Assembly (NCBI RefSeq): GCF_002222635.1
Contig: NZ_CP022415.1
Coordinates: forward strand, 2,170,001 to 2,234,000
Direction: 5' to 3'
Source of the DNA: Pseudosulfitobacter pseudonitzschiae
Lineage (GTDB): Bacteria > Pseudomonadota > Alphaproteobacteria > Rhodobacterales > Rhodobacteraceae
Length of the DNA stretch: 64,000 nt
Shown here: positions 25,051 through 33,987 of the stretch, one piece after another
Layout of the letters: every line of letters starts with the position of its first letter
Position numbering within the stretch: position 1 is the stretch's first letter
Made by a program: the position numbers and the translations under genes
Notes under the pieces: generated by a model
What the model saw: only the letters and a program-made list of their open reading frames with translations
Told to the model about the DNA's origin: nothing
Database searches by the model: none

Positions 25051-26466
25051 CTACCCGCGCAGCACCGCGCCAGGGTTCATGATCCCCGCAGGGTCCAGCG
25101 CCCCCTTGATTGCACGCATCGCCGCCAGCTTTGCAGGGTCGCCATAGCGTTCCAGATCGCCCACCTTCAACCGCCCGATGCCGTGTTCGGCACTGACCGA
25201 TCCACCCAACTCGTGCACCAGATCATGCACCGATCGCTTGATCTGTTCGCGCACTGCCAAATGGTCGGCCTTGGTTTTGCCCGGCATCGGGAAAACATTG
25301 TAGTGCAAATTACCATCGCCCACATGGCCAAAACAATTGATCCGGAAATCGCCGATGTCATTAATCCGCGCGTTGGCTTTGGTGATAAACTCGGCCAACG
25401 CCCCCAGTGGCACCGAAATGTCATGGCTGCTGACCGAACCCACGCGGCGGTTGGCTTCGGGAATGTGTTCGCGCACGGTCCAGAAATCGTCCGACTGGCC
25501 TTGGGATTGCGCGATAATGCCATCGCTGACCAGTTCGGCCTCGGCACCTGCAACAAACAGCCGTTCCAGCGCGTCGGTCGGGTTCTGTCCAGCAGTGACG
25601 CCAACCTCGACCAGCACGCACCATTCCGGCGGGTTGTCCCACGGGCGGCGGATGTCGGGCAGCTTTTCGGCCAGAAATTCCATCCCCTGACGGTGCATCA
25701 GTTCGAACGCGCTGATGCTGTCACCCAGCAGATCACGGCCCAACGTCAGCAGTTTGAGCGCGGCGGCCGGGCTTTCGACCACCAGCATCGCCGTGCCACT
25801 GTAGGCGGGGCGTGGTGACAGCTTCAACGCTGCCGCCGTGATGATGCCCAGTGTACCCTCGGCCCCGATCAGCAGGTGCCGCAGGTCGTATCCGGTGTTG
25901 TCCTTGCGCAGACGGCTTAGCCCGTGCCAGATGCTGCCATCGGGCAGCACGGCTTCGAGCCCCAAACACAGATCGCGCGCATTGCCATAGCGTAACACGC
26001 CGGTGCCGCCTGCATTGGTGCTCAGGTTGCCACCGATCCGGGCCGTGCCTTCGGCAGCCAGTGACAACGGGAACAGCCGCCCCGCCTGCAAAGCGGCCTC
26101 TTGCACGTCGGCCAATATGACGCCTGCCTCGACAATGGCCACGTTTTCATCCGGATAGACAGCGCGCACAGCGTTCATGCGTTCCAGCGACAGGATCAGC
26201 GGCACGGGGCCTGTTTCGATGATCTGCCCGCCCACCAGTCCGGTACCGCCGCCATAGGGAATAATGCCGATACGGTGCCGCGCGCAAAGCCGCACCAGCG
26301 TGGCAACCTCATCCGCACTGCGCGGCAGCGCCACAAGGCCGCTTTGGCCACGAAAGCGCCCGCGCGGTTCTTCCAGATAGCGGTCTTCGGCGCGGCGAAA
26401 GCGGTCGGCGGGCAAGACTGCGGTCAGCAGCGGTTCGGTCTCGGGGGTCAGTGAAGTCAAGGTCAT
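25051..26466 (-). CDS. FAD-binding oxidase (GlcD/D-lactate dehydrogenase-like)
   Basis: The 471-residue protein has the PCMH FAD-binding domain (RIGIIPYGGGTGLVGGQ near residue 66, ARIGGNLSTNAGGTGVLRYG near 140) and the FAD-oxidase C-terminal domain (NCFGHVGDGNLHYNVF near 378, SAEHGIGRLKVGD near 430). This is the layout of glycolate oxidase subunit GlcD, D-lactate and 2-hydroxyglutarate dehydrogenases. No glcE or glcF lies alongside, so a D-2-hydroxyacid dehydrogenase acting alone is more likely. The ATG at 26466 has CAGGA upstream. Confidence 0.85.
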   Translation of the reverse strand: MTLTSLTPETEPLLTAVLPADRFRRAEDRYLEEPRGRFRGQSGLVALPRSADEVATLVRLCARHRIGIIPYGGGTGLVGGQIIETGPVPLILSLERMNAVRAVYPDENVAIVEAGVILADVQEAALQAGRLFPLSLAAEGTARIGGNLSTNAGGTGVLRYGNARDLCLGLEAVLPDGSIWHGLSRLRKDNTGYDLRHLLIGAEGTLGIITAAALKLSPRPAYSGTAMLVVESPAAALKLLTLGRDLLGDSISAFELMHRQGMEFLAEKLPDIRRPWDNPPEWCVLVEVGVTAGQNPTDALERLFVAGAEAELVSDGIIAQSQGQSDDFWTVREHIPEANRRVGSVSSHDISVPLGALAEFITKANARINDIGDFRINCFGHVGDGNLHYNVFPMPGKTKADHLAVREQIKRSVHDLVHELGGSVSAEHGIGRLKVGDLERYGDPAKLAAMRAIKGALDPAGIMNPGAVLRG

Positions 26467-26517
26467 GGCTGCAACATCCTGCCACAGCACGGCAAAGGCA
26501 ACTGTAGAATGCTGGCC

Positions 26518-27345
26518 CTAGCGCTTCAGCCATTCGGGACGCAACACCATGATCGTCGGACGTGACGGCAGGCGGTCGCGTGACACCTGCAAGGACGGCC
26601 CACCCACTTCGACCACCGCGAAAGTATCCTCCATGCCCGTCAGAAAGGCATCCAGCGTATAGTCGGAAAACCAGTGCATCGGCAGCACCACGGATGACTT
26701 CAGCCGTTTCAGCACGCGGGTCATCGTTGGCAGGTCCAGTGTCATCCCCCCGTCAATCGGTGCCATGACCACATCCAGACGCCCGATGGCTGCATATTGT
26801 GCGGCGTCCGGCTCGTGGTGCAGGTGCCCCAGATGGCCGATGCACAGACCTGCCATTTCAAACACGAAGATCGAATTTCCCTTGGCCTCGGTCGCACCGT
26901 ACTGGCTGCGGATGTCGGTCGAGACATTGCGCACCAGCACTTCGCCCAGATCCAGATGATGGGTGATCCCTTGGCCCAGCGGCCCCCAGCCATTCAGCGC
27001 GTGGCTGATCGCGGGATCGGGAAAGGCGGTCCAGTGGGTTTCATGGGCGTGGTTCATCGTGACCACATCGGGAATCATGGGGACGTTGCCGATATATCCG
27101 GTGAAATCCGTGACCATGTTCAGCCCACCATGACTGCGGATCAAAAAGCTGGCGTGGTCGATGTAGTGAATCAAGACCGTCTCGGGCGCCACCTCGGTGT
27201 CATAGCTGGCGCGGTGGACAAAAGCGGCGCCGTCGATTTCACCCGCCAGCGCGATGCAATGGCTGGGCGTGCGCGGCGGTGTCTGGGCCACGGCCTGTGT
27301 CGCGCCTGTTATCAGAGAAAAAGCTGTCAGCAGTCGGATCAACAT
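26518..27345 (-). CDS. Exported MBL-fold metallohydrolase with a divergent metal motif
   Basis: The 275-residue product has a signal peptide (LIRLLTAFSLITGATQAVAQ, cut before TPPRTP) and follows AGGAGG. The metallo-beta-lactamase fold is suggested by VLIHYIDHASFLIRS near residue 58, TDFTGYIG near 80, the His cluster MNHAHETHW near 97, HLGHLHHE near 175 and LPMHWFSDY near 223. The usual HxHxDH reads HAHETH here. It probably acts in the periplasm; the substrate is unknown. It stands alone between the FAD oxidase and the acetyltransferase gene. Confidence 0.75.
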   Translation of the reverse strand: MLIRLLTAFSLITGATQAVAQTPPRTPSHCIALAGEIDGAAFVHRASYDTEVAPETVLIHYIDHASFLIRSHGGLNMVTDFTGYIGNVPMIPDVVTMNHAHETHWTAFPDPAISHALNGWGPLGQGITHHLDLGEVLVRNVSTDIRSQYGATEAKGNSIFVFEMAGLCIGHLGHLHHEPDAAQYAAIGRLDVVMAPIDGGMTLDLPTMTRVLKRLKSSVVLPMHWFSDYTLDAFLTGMEDTFAVVEVGGPSLQVSRDRLPSRPTIMVLRPEWLKR

Positions 27346-27391
27346 CGGGCACACCCTCCTGAAAATCACGATAGCGCATCAGCCGCCAAAG

Positions 27392-27976
27392 TCATCCTGC
27401 ATCGGTACGTCCGCGCCTGTCGTGGTGCAAGGATGCGTAAAGAACATGCGTTCGCCAACGCCCGTCGATTTGCAGGTAGGACTGCGCGACGCCTTCATAT
27501 TTGAAGCCAGACTTTTCCAGCAACCCGCGCGAGGCGATGTTTTCGGGCAGGCAGGCGGCCTCGATCCGGCTAAGATCCTGACGGGTGAAGGCATAATGCA
27601 CCACGGCCTCGATGGCCTCGCGCATATAGCCTTTGCGCGCGAACATCTGGCCCGTCCAATAGCCCAGCGTTCCCGCCTGCGAGGGTCCGCGCCGGATGTT
27701 GTCCAGCGTGATCGCGCCCACCAGCACCTCGTCACTGCGGCGGATCAGGAACAGCGGCAGGGCCGAGCCGTTGGCGATCGACCGTTGCGCCCAATACACG
27801 CGGTTGGTGAAGGATTTGCGCGACAGGTGATCTTCGGCCCAACTGGGTTCCCACCGGCTGAGGTAGTCTTTGGAATGTGCGCGCAGTGCCGCCCAAGGCC
27901 GGAAATCTGCATGGGTCGGGGGCCGCAGCGTCAGGCGCTCGGTTTCGATCCGCAGTTTCCGCTTGGACAGCAACAT
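27392..27976 (-). CDS. RimJ/RimL-type GNAT acetyltransferase
   Basis: A 194-residue protein of the ribosomal-protein N-acetyltransferase-like group: IETERLTLRPPTHADFRPWA at residue 10, GYWTGQMFARKGYMREAI near 105 (acetyl-CoA loop) and ENIASRGLLEKSGFKYEGVA near 145. It would acetylate a protein N-terminus or small amine. Its ATG overlaps the stop of the M16 peptidase gene (TGATG), making it the last gene of the long cta-thrC operon. Confidence 0.88.
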   Translation of the reverse strand: MLLSKRKLRIETERLTLRPPTHADFRPWAALRAHSKDYLSRWEPSWAEDHLSRKSFTNRVYWAQRSIANGSALPLFLIRRSDEVLVGAITLDNIRRGPSQAGTLGYWTGQMFARKGYMREAIEAVVHYAFTRQDLSRIEAACLPENIASRGLLEKSGFKYEGVAQSYLQIDGRWRTHVLYASLHHDRRGRTDAG

Positions 27977-29238
27977 CAGGCGACCCGGCGCTCCTGCAAA
28001 GCTTCCAGCGTGGGGGCCGTGTCGACAGGGCCGTAAAGCGCCAGCGCTGCCGGCGCTGCAGCGGCGATATTTTCGGCAAACTCGCGCACGTCACCTGTGG
28101 TGACCGCATCAATCCGCGCCACGGTTTCTTCCAGCGGTGGGACACGATCCCAGATCTGGACCAGACGCGCCAGACGTTCGGCGCGATTGGACGGGCTTTC
28201 CAGCCCCATCAGCAGCCCCGCCTTCATCTGCGCCCGTGCGCGGGCCACTTCGGCGGGGTTCATGTCGGTGGCTGCGCGCTTCATTTCGTCGATGGTGATC
28301 TGCGACAGTGCGGCGACCTGATCGCCACTGGTGCCAGCATATATGGTCATCATACCAGTGTCATCATAGGCACCTGCCTGCGCAAAGATCGAATAGCACA
28401 GACCGCGATTTTCACGGACCTCCTGGAACAGCCGCGAGGACATACCGCCGCCCAGAGCACTGGCATAGATCTGCGCCACATAAATCTCTTCATCGCGGTA
28501 ACCGGGGCTTTCGAAGGCCAGGGCGAAATGCGCCTGTTCCAGATCCTTGACCTGACGCACTTCACCACCCCGAAACCTTGCAGGGGCCAGTTTGAACGCC
28601 GGAGTCGGAACCATGCCACCGAACATCTCTTCGGCCAGTTTCACGATGGAATCGTGGTCCACCGCACCCGCCGCCGACAGGATCATTTCCTCGGGGCCGT
28701 AGTGCTGGGCCACGAATTTGGACAGATCCTTGCGCGAGAATGCTTCGATCCGCTCGATCGGGCCCAGAATCGTGCGTCCGATTGGCTGTTCGGGATAGGC
28801 CTGTGCCTGCAACCAGTCAAAGATTACGTCGTCGGGAGTATCCAGCGCCTGCCCGATCTCTTGCAGGATCACGCCGCGCTCGATCTCGATCTCGTTCTTG
28901 TCAAAGGACGGGTTCAGCAGAATATCCCCGATCACGTCCAGCGCCAGCGGCACATCCACCTCAAGCACCCGCGCGTAATAGGCTGTGACCTCGCGGCTGG
29001 TATAGGCGTTGATATAGCCGCCCACGTCCTCTATCGCCTCAGCGATTTGCAGGGCGCTGCGCTTAGCGGTGCCCTTGAAGGCCATGTGTTCGAGAAAGTG
29101 TGCGATGCCGTTTTGTTTTGGCGTTTCGTGTCGGCCACCGGCATTGACCCAAATCCCGATAGACGCCGAGGCCAGCCCCGGCATGTGTTCTGTCACGATG
29201 CGAAAGCCGTTGGCAAGGCGGTGCTGTTGCAAGCTCAC
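27976..29238 (-). CDS. M16-family zinc metallopeptidase (processing-peptidase-like)
   Basis: This 420-residue protein has the inverted zinc motif HFLEH near residue 47 and the distal Glu in EIEIERGVILQE near 117, so it should be catalytically active. It resembles the beta subunit of mitochondrial processing peptidase, as do many alphaproteobacterial M16 enzymes. The C-terminal half holds the second, non-catalytic M16 domain (EVRENRGLCYSIFAQ near 270). It starts with GTG inside the thrC stop (GTGA). Natural substrates of the bacterial enzyme are not known. Confidence 0.92.
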   Translation of the reverse strand: MSLQQHRLANGFRIVTEHMPGLASASIGIWVNAGGRHETPKQNGIAHFLEHMAFKGTAKRSALQIAEAIEDVGGYINAYTSREVTAYYARVLEVDVPLALDVIGDILLNPSFDKNEIEIERGVILQEIGQALDTPDDVIFDWLQAQAYPEQPIGRTILGPIERIEAFSRKDLSKFVAQHYGPEEMILSAAGAVDHDSIVKLAEEMFGGMVPTPAFKLAPARFRGGEVRQVKDLEQAHFALAFESPGYRDEEIYVAQIYASALGGGMSSRLFQEVRENRGLCYSIFAQAGAYDDTGMMTIYAGTSGDQVAALSQITIDEMKRAATDMNPAEVARARAQMKAGLLMGLESPSNRAERLARLVQIWDRVPPLEETVARIDAVTTGDVREFAENIAAAAPAALALYGPVDTAPTLEALQERRVA

Positions 29239-30623
29239 TGTGCGATATGTCCCTTGATATGGTCCTTGAGCGCAGCGAGGTCATTGGCCACCCGCGTCAC
29301 CCGTTCCGCGCGTTCATAGAGGTCTTCCATGCGCGGGGGAAGGGGGGGGTGAATACCGCTGGCTTTCTTGACCGCATCAGGGAATTTCGCCGGATGGGCG
29401 GTGGCCAGCGTTATCATCGGCGTGCCTGTAATACGGTGGTCTCCGGCCACTTTCACACCCACAGCAGAATGCGGGCACAGCAGTTCGGTGGTGTTTTTCA
29501 GGGTGGTGGCAATGGTGGCTTCTGTTTCGGCTTCGGAGGCGCGGCCACTGTCGTAATGCTCTTGCAGGGTTTCCATCGCACCCTGACTGACGTCGAAACC
29601 GCCGTCTTTAAGCTCGTCCATCAACTGCGCTACGGCCGTGCTGTCGCGCCCGTAGGCGTCGAACAACGCACGTTCGAAATTGGAGGATACCTGAATGTCC
29701 ATCGACGGGCTGATCGACGGCACGGTGTCACCTTTGTGATAGCCCTGCCCCTTCAGGCACCGGTCGAGAATATCGTTCTGGTTGGTCGCCACCACCAGAC
29801 GGTCAATGGGCAGCCCCATGCGTTTGGCAATGTAACCGGCAAAAATGTCACCAAAATTGCCTGTGGGCACCGTGAAGCTGACCTTGCGGTGGGGGGCCCC
29901 GACAGAGACGGCGGAGGAGAAATAATAAACCACCTGCGCCAGAACACGACCCCAATTGATGCTGTTGACGCCTGCCAGTTTGACCGCGTCGCGAAATTCA
30001 AAGTCGTTGAACATATCCTTTAGACGCGCCTGACAGTCGTCAAAATCGCCGTCCACAGCCAACGCATGTACGTTGCTTTCGGTGGGTGTGGTCATCTGCC
30101 GGCGCTGCACTTCGGAAATGCGACCATGCGGATAGAGGACGAACACATCGACGTTGTCCAACCCGCGAAACGCCTCGATGGCGGCCGAGCCTGTGTCGCC
30201 GCTGGTGGCGCCAACGATAGTGACCCGTTCGCCGCGTCGGGTCAGGGCGGTCTGGAACAGCTGGCCGATCAACTGCATGGCAAAGTCTTTGAACGCCAGT
30301 GTGGGTCCGTGAAACAGTTCCAGCAGAAAATGCCCCTGATCCAGTTGCACCAAGGGCGCGCGCGCGGTGTGGCCAAAGCCTGCATAGGCGCGGTCGATAC
30401 AGCCGCGAAATTCTGCGTCGCTGAACGTGTCACCGACAAAGGGGCGCATCACACGAAAGGCGATCTCTTCATAACTTTGCCCTTCCATCGCGGCGATGTC
30501 GGCCTGCGACAGCGTCGGAATTTCCGATGGCACATACAGGCCACCGTCACGGGCCAGACCGGTCAGCATGGTGTCTTCGAATGTCAGCTCGGGCGCTTTG
30601 CCACGGGTCGAGATATATTTCAC
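29235..30623 (-). CDS. thrC: Threonine synthase
   Basis: The 462-residue PLP enzyme converts O-phosphohomoserine to threonine. The N-terminal motif KYISTRGKAPELTFEDTML, the Schiff-base lysine in PTLAFKDFAMQ near residue 110 and GATSGDTGSAAIEAFRG near 145 are diagnostic. The start is a GTG at 30623 (the family begins MKYISTRG) behind AAAGG, overlapping the SURF1 stop; the open frame extends 29 codons upstream but that part is SURF1. Threonine synthesis also uses lysC, encoded 14 kb away. Confidence 0.95.
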   Translation of the reverse strand: MKYISTRGKAPELTFEDTMLTGLARDGGLYVPSEIPTLSQADIAAMEGQSYEEIAFRVMRPFVGDTFSDAEFRGCIDRAYAGFGHTARAPLVQLDQGHFLLELFHGPTLAFKDFAMQLIGQLFQTALTRRGERVTIVGATSGDTGSAAIEAFRGLDNVDVFVLYPHGRISEVQRRQMTTPTESNVHALAVDGDFDDCQARLKDMFNDFEFRDAVKLAGVNSINWGRVLAQVVYYFSSAVSVGAPHRKVSFTVPTGNFGDIFAGYIAKRMGLPIDRLVVATNQNDILDRCLKGQGYHKGDTVPSISPSMDIQVSSNFERALFDAYGRDSTAVAQLMDELKDGGFDVSQGAMETLQEHYDSGRASEAETEATIATTLKNTTELLCPHSAVGVKVAGDHRITGTPMITLATAHPAKFPDAVKKASGIHPPLPPRMEDLYERAERVTRVANDLAALKDHIKGHIAQ

Positions 30624-31312
30624 AAATTGGGCCTTTCTGGTCGGCGGCGGCTGCCGCGCAGGGCAAAAACTAATGTCATCCCGACCCAGATCAGGGCCAG
30701 CGAAAACCATGTGATGGCGTATTGCAAGTGATTGTTGGGAATGCCCGCAGTGTCCACAGGCAACGGCGTCACGGGGCCGTCCGGCAGCGACGTTTCGCGT
30801 GCAATGATCAACAGCGGTTCGGTGTTCAGTGTCTTTGACATCGCAGGCAGGTCGCGGGCGAACCAGATGTTGGCATTCAGATCCGGCTGCGGTGTAAAGC
30901 TGTCGATTTCCTCTGGCCAGTGCAGGTTGCCAGTCACGGATGCAGCACCTGTCGGGGTCGTCACCGCATCACGTTCATCTACGCGCACAAAGCCACGATC
31001 GATCAGCACGCGGCGGCCTGCGTCCGTCACCATAGGGGAAATCACACGGTAGCCCGCACCGATCTGTTTCTGGCTGACCAGCACATAGATCACTTGGTCG
31101 TCAAAGGTGCCGGTTACGGCGACAGGCAGGTATTTCATGGCCACCGGATCGGCCTGGCTTGGAAGTTCAACAGGTGCTGCGGCAATACGGGTGGTGATGT
31201 CAGCCAGCACCGCCTGTTTCCAACTTAACCGCTGGACCTGCCAGACGCCAAGCGAGATCAGGACAGCCGCGCCGCCCAACCCGATGCTGATCAGAAACAG
31301 AATGCGTCCCAT
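30620..31312 (-). CDS. SURF1-family cytochrome oxidase biogenesis protein
   Basis: The 230-residue protein has the SURF1 layout: an N-terminal membrane helix (ILFLISIGLGGAAVLISLGV) followed by WQVQRLSWKQAVLADI, a periplasmic domain with ISPMVTDAGRRVLIDRGFV near 90, and a C-terminal helix ending in a charged tail. SURF1 helps insert heme a into oxidase subunit I. It follows ctaE after a 114-base gap with a strong hairpin, and its stop overlaps thrC. Confidence 0.92.
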   Translation of the reverse strand: MGRILFLISIGLGGAAVLISLGVWQVQRLSWKQAVLADITTRIAAAPVELPSQADPVAMKYLPVAVTGTFDDQVIYVLVSQKQIGAGYRVISPMVTDAGRRVLIDRGFVRVDERDAVTTPTGAASVTGNLHWPEEIDSFTPQPDLNANIWFARDLPAMSKTLNTEPLLIIARETSLPDGPVTPLPVDTAGIPNNHLQYAITWFSLALIWVGMTLVFALRGSRRRPERPNL

Positions 31313-31355
31313 ACCTGTCCTTCAATCCCGTCTTTTGCTGCGCGTCAGAATGACA

Positions 31356-31383
31356 AAAGGCGCGGGGAACACCACGCGCCTTT
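31356..31383 (-). terminator. Hairpin between ctaE and SURF1 gene
   Basis: AAAGGCGCG (31356-31364) pairs with CGCGCCTTT (31375-31383), leaving a ten-base loop. On the leftward transcript the 3' arm is followed by TTGTCATT, so the T-run is poor. It probably attenuates rather than stops transcription from ctaE into SURF1 and thrC. Confidence 0.55.
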
Positions 31384-31426
31384 CGGGTTTTAGGGATTTG
31401 CTGGCAATGTGCAACCGGCCTCGATC

Positions 31427-32236
31427 TTACGGGCTGGGCACGCCCCACATGTAAACGGCGAAGAACAGGAACAGCCAGACAACGTCAACAAAGTGCCAGT
31501 ACCATGCGGCCGCTTCGAAACCGACGTGGCGTTCGGGGGTAAAGTGCCCTTTCATCGCGCGGATCAGGCAGACCAGCAGAAAGATGGTGCCGATGACGAC
31601 GTGGAAGCCGTGGAAACCTGTGGCCATGAAAAAGTTGGAATAAAACTCGTCGCCGCCGAATACCCAGCCTTCGTGCAGCAGATGTGCGTATTCATAGGCT
31701 TGCAGCGCGGTGAACGCGACGCCCAGAATGATCGACAGCGCCAGACCTGTGATCAGATCCTTGCGGTTATTTTCGTGGACCAGCGCGTGATGCGCCCAAG
31801 TCACGGCACAGCCCGACAGCAGCAAGATCAGCGTGTTGATCAGCGGCAGGTGCAGCGCATCAACCGGAACGATTTCGGGTGCCACGTAAAGCGAACCGGC
31901 GTAATCTTCCATCGGGTAGATGGCGTGTTTGAAGAACGACCAGAACCATGCCGAGAAGAACATAACCTCGGACATGATAAACAGGATAAAGCCGTAACGC
32001 AGGCCGATCTGCACAACCGGCGTGTGATCGCCAATGTGGCTTTCGTCGATTACTTTGGACCACCAAGCAAACATCACATAAAGGACGCCGGCAAAGCCCA
32101 CGAGAAACAGATAAGGTGTAACGTCGTGCATCCACAGCACGCCGCCAAACAGCATGGCAAAGGCGGCTACCGCGGCCAGCAGCGGCTCGATCGACGGAGC
32201 CAGAATGTGATAGTCATGGTTCTTGGCATGGGCCAT
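31427..32236 (-). CDS. ctaE: Cytochrome c oxidase subunit III
   Basis: A 269-residue membrane protein with seven hydrophobic helices and the subunit III signatures [20 protein letters not shown] near residue 95, [20 protein letters not shown] near 170 and [20 protein letters not shown] near 193, ending [20 protein letters not shown]. It stabilises the aa3 oxidase core and its proton uptake. It lies ten bases downstream of ctaG. Confidence 0.96.
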   Translation of the reverse strand: MAHAKNHDYHILAPSIEPLLAAVAAFAMLFGGVLWMHDVTPYLFLVGFAGVLYVMFAWWSKVIDESHIGDHTPVVQIGLRYGFILFIMSEVMFFSAWFWSFFKHAIYPMEDYAGSLYVAPEIVPVDALHLPLINTLILLLSGCAVTWAHHALVHENNRKDLITGLALSIILGVAFTALQAYEYAHLLHEGWVFGGDEFYSNFFMATGFHGFHVVIGTIFLLVCLIRAMKGHFTPERHVGFEAAAWYWHFVDVVWLFLFFAVYMWGVPSP

Positions 32237-32246
32237 GTTCAGTCCC

Positions 32247-32828
32247 TCAGTTCAGGTTGGTATCGTTGCTCTCTGCGTCAAGGGCGGCATAGCCCTCGGG
32301 CAGATCGATTTCGTAGAATGTATAGCTCAGCGTGATCGTATGCACGTATTTTGCATCGCGGTCATCGACAATTTCGGGGTCCACAAAGAAAGTTACGGGC
32401 ATTTGCACGCGCTCCCCTGGTGCCAGAACCTGTTCCTCAAAGCAGAAACACTGGATCTTGTTGAAATAGCCGCCAGCCGAATAGGGCGCGACGTTATAGC
32501 TGGCCGATCCGGCGATGGGGTGGTCGGTGGGGTTATATGCCTCGAAAAAGGCCAGTCCGGTTTCACCGATGCGCAATGTCATCTTGGTTTGGACCGGTTT
32601 GAACTGCCACGGCATTTTGCTGTCAACAGAAGCGTCAAAGCGGACCGTAATCTCGCGGTCGAGGACGTGGTCGACGCCCTCGGCGGCGCGGCCCGGTGTG
32701 CCACCAAAGCCTGTCACACGGCAGAACCAGTCGTAAAACGGCACCGAAGCCCACGACAAGGCGCCCATGACCAGCACGACGCCGACCAGTTGGACAACCG
32801 TGCGCTGTGGCCCTTGCAACCGCTTCAT
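32247..32828 (-). CDS. ctaG: Cytochrome c oxidase copper assembly protein Cox11/CtaG
   Basis: This 193-residue protein has one N-terminal membrane helix ([20 protein letters not shown]), the [15 protein letters not shown] start of the Cox11 domain and the copper-binding CFCF motif in [16 protein letters not shown] near residue 125. It delivers copper to the CuB site of subunit I. Its ATG overlaps the stop of the 53-residue gene upstream (ATGA). Confidence 0.95.
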   Translation of the reverse strand: MKRLQGPQRTVVQLVGVVLVMGALSWASVPFYDWFCRVTGFGGTPGRAAEGVDHVLDREITVRFDASVDSKMPWQFKPVQTKMTLRIGETGLAFFEAYNPTDHPIAGSASYNVAPYSAGGYFNKIQCFCFEEQVLAPGERVQMPVTFFVDPEIVDDRDAKYVHTITLSYTFYEIDLPEGYAALDAESNDTNLN

Positions 32829-32986
32829 TTCAGCGTCTCCCCGCGTGGCACTTCGAAATCACCGCTGGTGACTTTGGCAACCGTCAGCGCCAGAACCAGC
32901 ACCACAAACCCCGCCAGCAACAGGCCGACGCCCAAATTGCGGCCACGACGGCGGCCGTGAATTTCGTGTTCAGCTTTCAAAGCCAT
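32825..32986 (-). CDS. Short membrane protein of the cta operon (CoxF-like), 53 residues
   Basis: Reading leftward from the ATG at 32984-32986 gives MALKAEHEIHGRRRGRNLGV and then a single membrane helix (GLLLAGFVVLVLALTVAKVT), with a short tail ending in RGETLK and a TGA overlapping the ctaG start. A small one-helix ORF at this place between ctaB and ctaG is common in alphaproteobacteria and has been called CoxF or an oxidase-associated small protein. Its start overlaps the ctaB 3' end by ten bases. Likely an oxidase assembly or accessory peptide; the assignment rests on position and topology. Confidence 0.75.
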   Translation of the reverse strand: MALKAEHEIHGRRRGRNLGVGLLLAGFVVLVLALTVAKVTSGDFEVPRGETLK

Positions 32987-33924
32987 CCCCAGCCTCCCAG
33001 TCCCGAACTGCGCAGCAGCGCCTCGGCCATAATCGCACCGAAGTGCAGAAACAGATACAGCAACGACAGCTTGAAGAACGACTTTTCTACAGCGTAACTG
33101 TCGGCTTCTGCTTGTGCCTCGTCACGGAGCCAGATTGCAAAGGCACCTTTGAGGAACAGGGCATTGAGGATCACTGCGGTGGTCAGATAGATCAGACCGC
33201 CAATCGAGGTGAACGCGGTGCCCACTGCCAAAACTGCCAGAAGGACAGTATAGGCCAGAATATGTTTGCGGGTCGATTTGCGCCCGTGCGTCACGGTCAG
33301 CATCGGCACGCCTGCGTCGTCATAATCCGACTTCATGAACAGCGCCAACGCCCAGAAATGCGGCGGCGTCCAGACGAAGATCAGCGCGAACATCAGCCAT
33401 GCCTCGACCGACATGGTGCCCGTGGCCACGACCCAGCCGATCACAGGCGGAAAGGCACCCGCCGCGCCACCGATCACGATATTCTGCGGTGTAGAGCGCT
33501 TCAGCCACATCGAATAGACGACAGCATAAAAGAAGATGGTAAAGGCCAGCAGGCCCGCCGCCAGAAAATTAGCCGACAGTGCCAGCATCATCACAGACAG
33601 GCCCGACAGCGCCACGCCAATGCTCAGCGCCTCGCCCGGCTCGACCTTGCCCGCAGGGATCGGGCGGTTGGCAGTGCGTTTCATGATGTGGTCAATGTCG
33701 GCATCCCACCACATGTTCAGCGCCCCCGAGGCCCCTGCCCCGATTGCGATGAATAGGATCGACGCAAAACCAACCACAGGGTTCACACCCGTCGGTGCCG
33801 CCAACATGCCCACCAAAGCGGTGAACACCACAAGCTGCATGACGCGCGGCTTCATCAACGCGAAATAGTCGCCAAAAGACGCTTCGGCCTCAAAGACCTG
33901 TGGCTGGCTGCTGATGTCAGTCAT
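32977..33924 (-). CDS. ctaB: Protoheme IX farnesyltransferase (heme O synthase)
   Basis: The 315-residue UbiA-type prenyltransferase has about nine helices, the Asp-rich motif NMWWDADIDHIMKRTANRP near residue 75 and a second acidic loop KSDYDDAGVPMLTVTHG near 205. It farnesylates heme b to heme o, the precursor of heme a. I took the ATG at 33924 (MTDISS), preceded by GAGA; an ATG at 33942 is an alternative. It lies between ctaC and the small oxidase gene. Confidence 0.95.
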   Translation of the reverse strand: MTDISSQPQVFEAEASFGDYFALMKPRVMQLVVFTALVGMLAAPTGVNPVVGFASILFIAIGAGASGALNMWWDADIDHIMKRTANRPIPAGKVEPGEALSIGVALSGLSVMMLALSANFLAAGLLAFTIFFYAVVYSMWLKRSTPQNIVIGGAAGAFPPVIGWVVATGTMSVEAWLMFALIFVWTPPHFWALALFMKSDYDDAGVPMLTVTHGRKSTRKHILAYTVLLAVLAVGTAFTSIGGLIYLTTAVILNALFLKGAFAIWLRDEAQAEADSYAVEKSFFKLSLLYLFLHFGAIMAEALLRSSGLGGWGWL

Positions 33925-33987
33925 TGGTGTCTCACGCATCATGTGAAATCGGGAACAGGCGGAGAAAAATGCCTCCGCCCGCTTTGT

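Noticed and set aside
27877-29319. A 480-codon open frame opposite the M16 peptidase gene
   Set aside because: The minus-strand gene has HFLEH and overlaps its neighbours in the operon way; the + strand frame has no family signal.
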